From Dysgonomonas sp. PF1-14 (lineage in GTDB: Bacteria > Bacteroidota > Bacteroidia > Bacteroidales > Dysgonomonadaceae): a stretch of 64,000 nucleotides of DNA. The notes below the pieces were generated by a model. It saw only the letters and a list, made by a program, of their open reading frames with translations, made no database searches and was not told where the DNA came from. Each line of letters begins with the position of its first letter. The first letter of the stretch is position 1. The translations under genes and the position numbers were made by a program. Positions 63,777-64,000 of the stretch are shown here, in pieces. The stretch is taken from contig NZ_JARXWN010000018.1 in assembly GCF_029892965.1 (NCBI RefSeq), positions 1 to 64,000 of the forward strand, written 5' to 3'.

Positions 63777-64000
63777 ATGAAAAAAGCAGTATTTGTCCTT
63801 ATGCTTTGCATAGCCTCTACTATGGGCTATGCACAAGACTCAAACAATGAACTATTAAAGAAACTTGTAGAAAAAAATATACTGACCCAAAGCGAAGCCG
63901 ATTCGCTTAGCACAGAGCCGTCTGTAAAACAGAAGAGCTCTTTCGACCAGACTGTAGAAAAGGTTAGGGATGCTTTCAATACCCCTTATATGCGCTTTGG
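63777..64000 (+). CDS. Exported protein, 5' part only (possible porin)
   Basis: The first 74 codons of a gene that runs off the window. A signal peptide (KKAVFVLMLCIASTMGYAQ) is followed by a helical stretch NELLKKLVEKNILTQSEADSL, seen in the N-termini of outer-membrane porin-like proteins such as the phosphate-selective type. Family is not certain. Confidence 0.7.
   Translation, partial: MKKAVFVLMLCIASTMGYAQDSNNELLKKLVEKNILTQSEADSLSTEPSVKQKSSFDQTVEKVRDAFNTPYMRF

Overview
The window looks like chromosome of a Bacteroidales bacterium, most likely a Dysgonomonas-like member; genus is inferred from overall protein character and was not tested. Evidence for the phylum is a type IX secretion C-terminal domain, Bacteroidetes promoters (TTTG or TTG, about 20 bp, then TAnnTTTG), Bacteroides-type mobilisation genes, and a GG-Bacteroidales peptide precursor.

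Layout. (1) 1-25.9 kb, all minus strand: a secreted-protein operon of a 1001-aa type IX cargo and a 3329-aa SpvB/FG-GAP/RHS toxin, followed by its immunity gene. Downstream lie five displaced cassettes. Each has a copy of the end of the RHS core, a different toxin tip and, for four of them, its own immunity gene; a hairpin-containing junction separates them. Toxin tips include two HExxH metallopeptidases, two putative nucleases, one possible Cys/His enzyme and one unassigned tip. (2) 26,533-44,400: an integrated mobilisable element of about 17.9 kb. It is bounded by a 19-bp direct repeat of the 3' end of tRNA-Gln and carries a tyrosine integrase, two small HTH proteins, a DUF3408 protein, MobC and a relaxase. 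Its cargo is a RiPP operon: UDP-galactopyranose mutase, a two-domain glycosyltransferase broken by one in-frame stop, a LanC-like protein, a double-glycine precursor with a CGCGC core, an aspartyl-protease-like lipoprotein, two radical SAM/SPASM-type proteins, a C39-peptidase ABC exporter and an HlyD protein. (3) 44.4-64 kb: core genome. It holds tRNA-Gln, a giant BadF/HgdC-type activator with a TetR regulator, kdsB, a folK-like gene, a GT14 enzyme, a YdeI-family gene, yidC, pyrG, a cold-shock-type trio (DEAD helicase, cold-shock domain, RRM), a second TetR with fabG, an AhpD-like protein, rlmH, a uridine-phosphorylase-like gene with a SanA/YdcF gene, and the start of an exported protein.

How it fits together. 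The RHS array looks like a store of alternative toxin/immunity ends that can recombine into the single complete secreted gene; mosaic alleles in the shared core support exchange. The island looks like a transferable module making and exporting a modified, possibly glycosylated, peptide; the broken glycosyltransferase may mean that step is now lost. The most interesting signals are this RiPP island, the toxin cassette array with its junction repeats, and two TetR genes whose operators can be seen over their own promoters.
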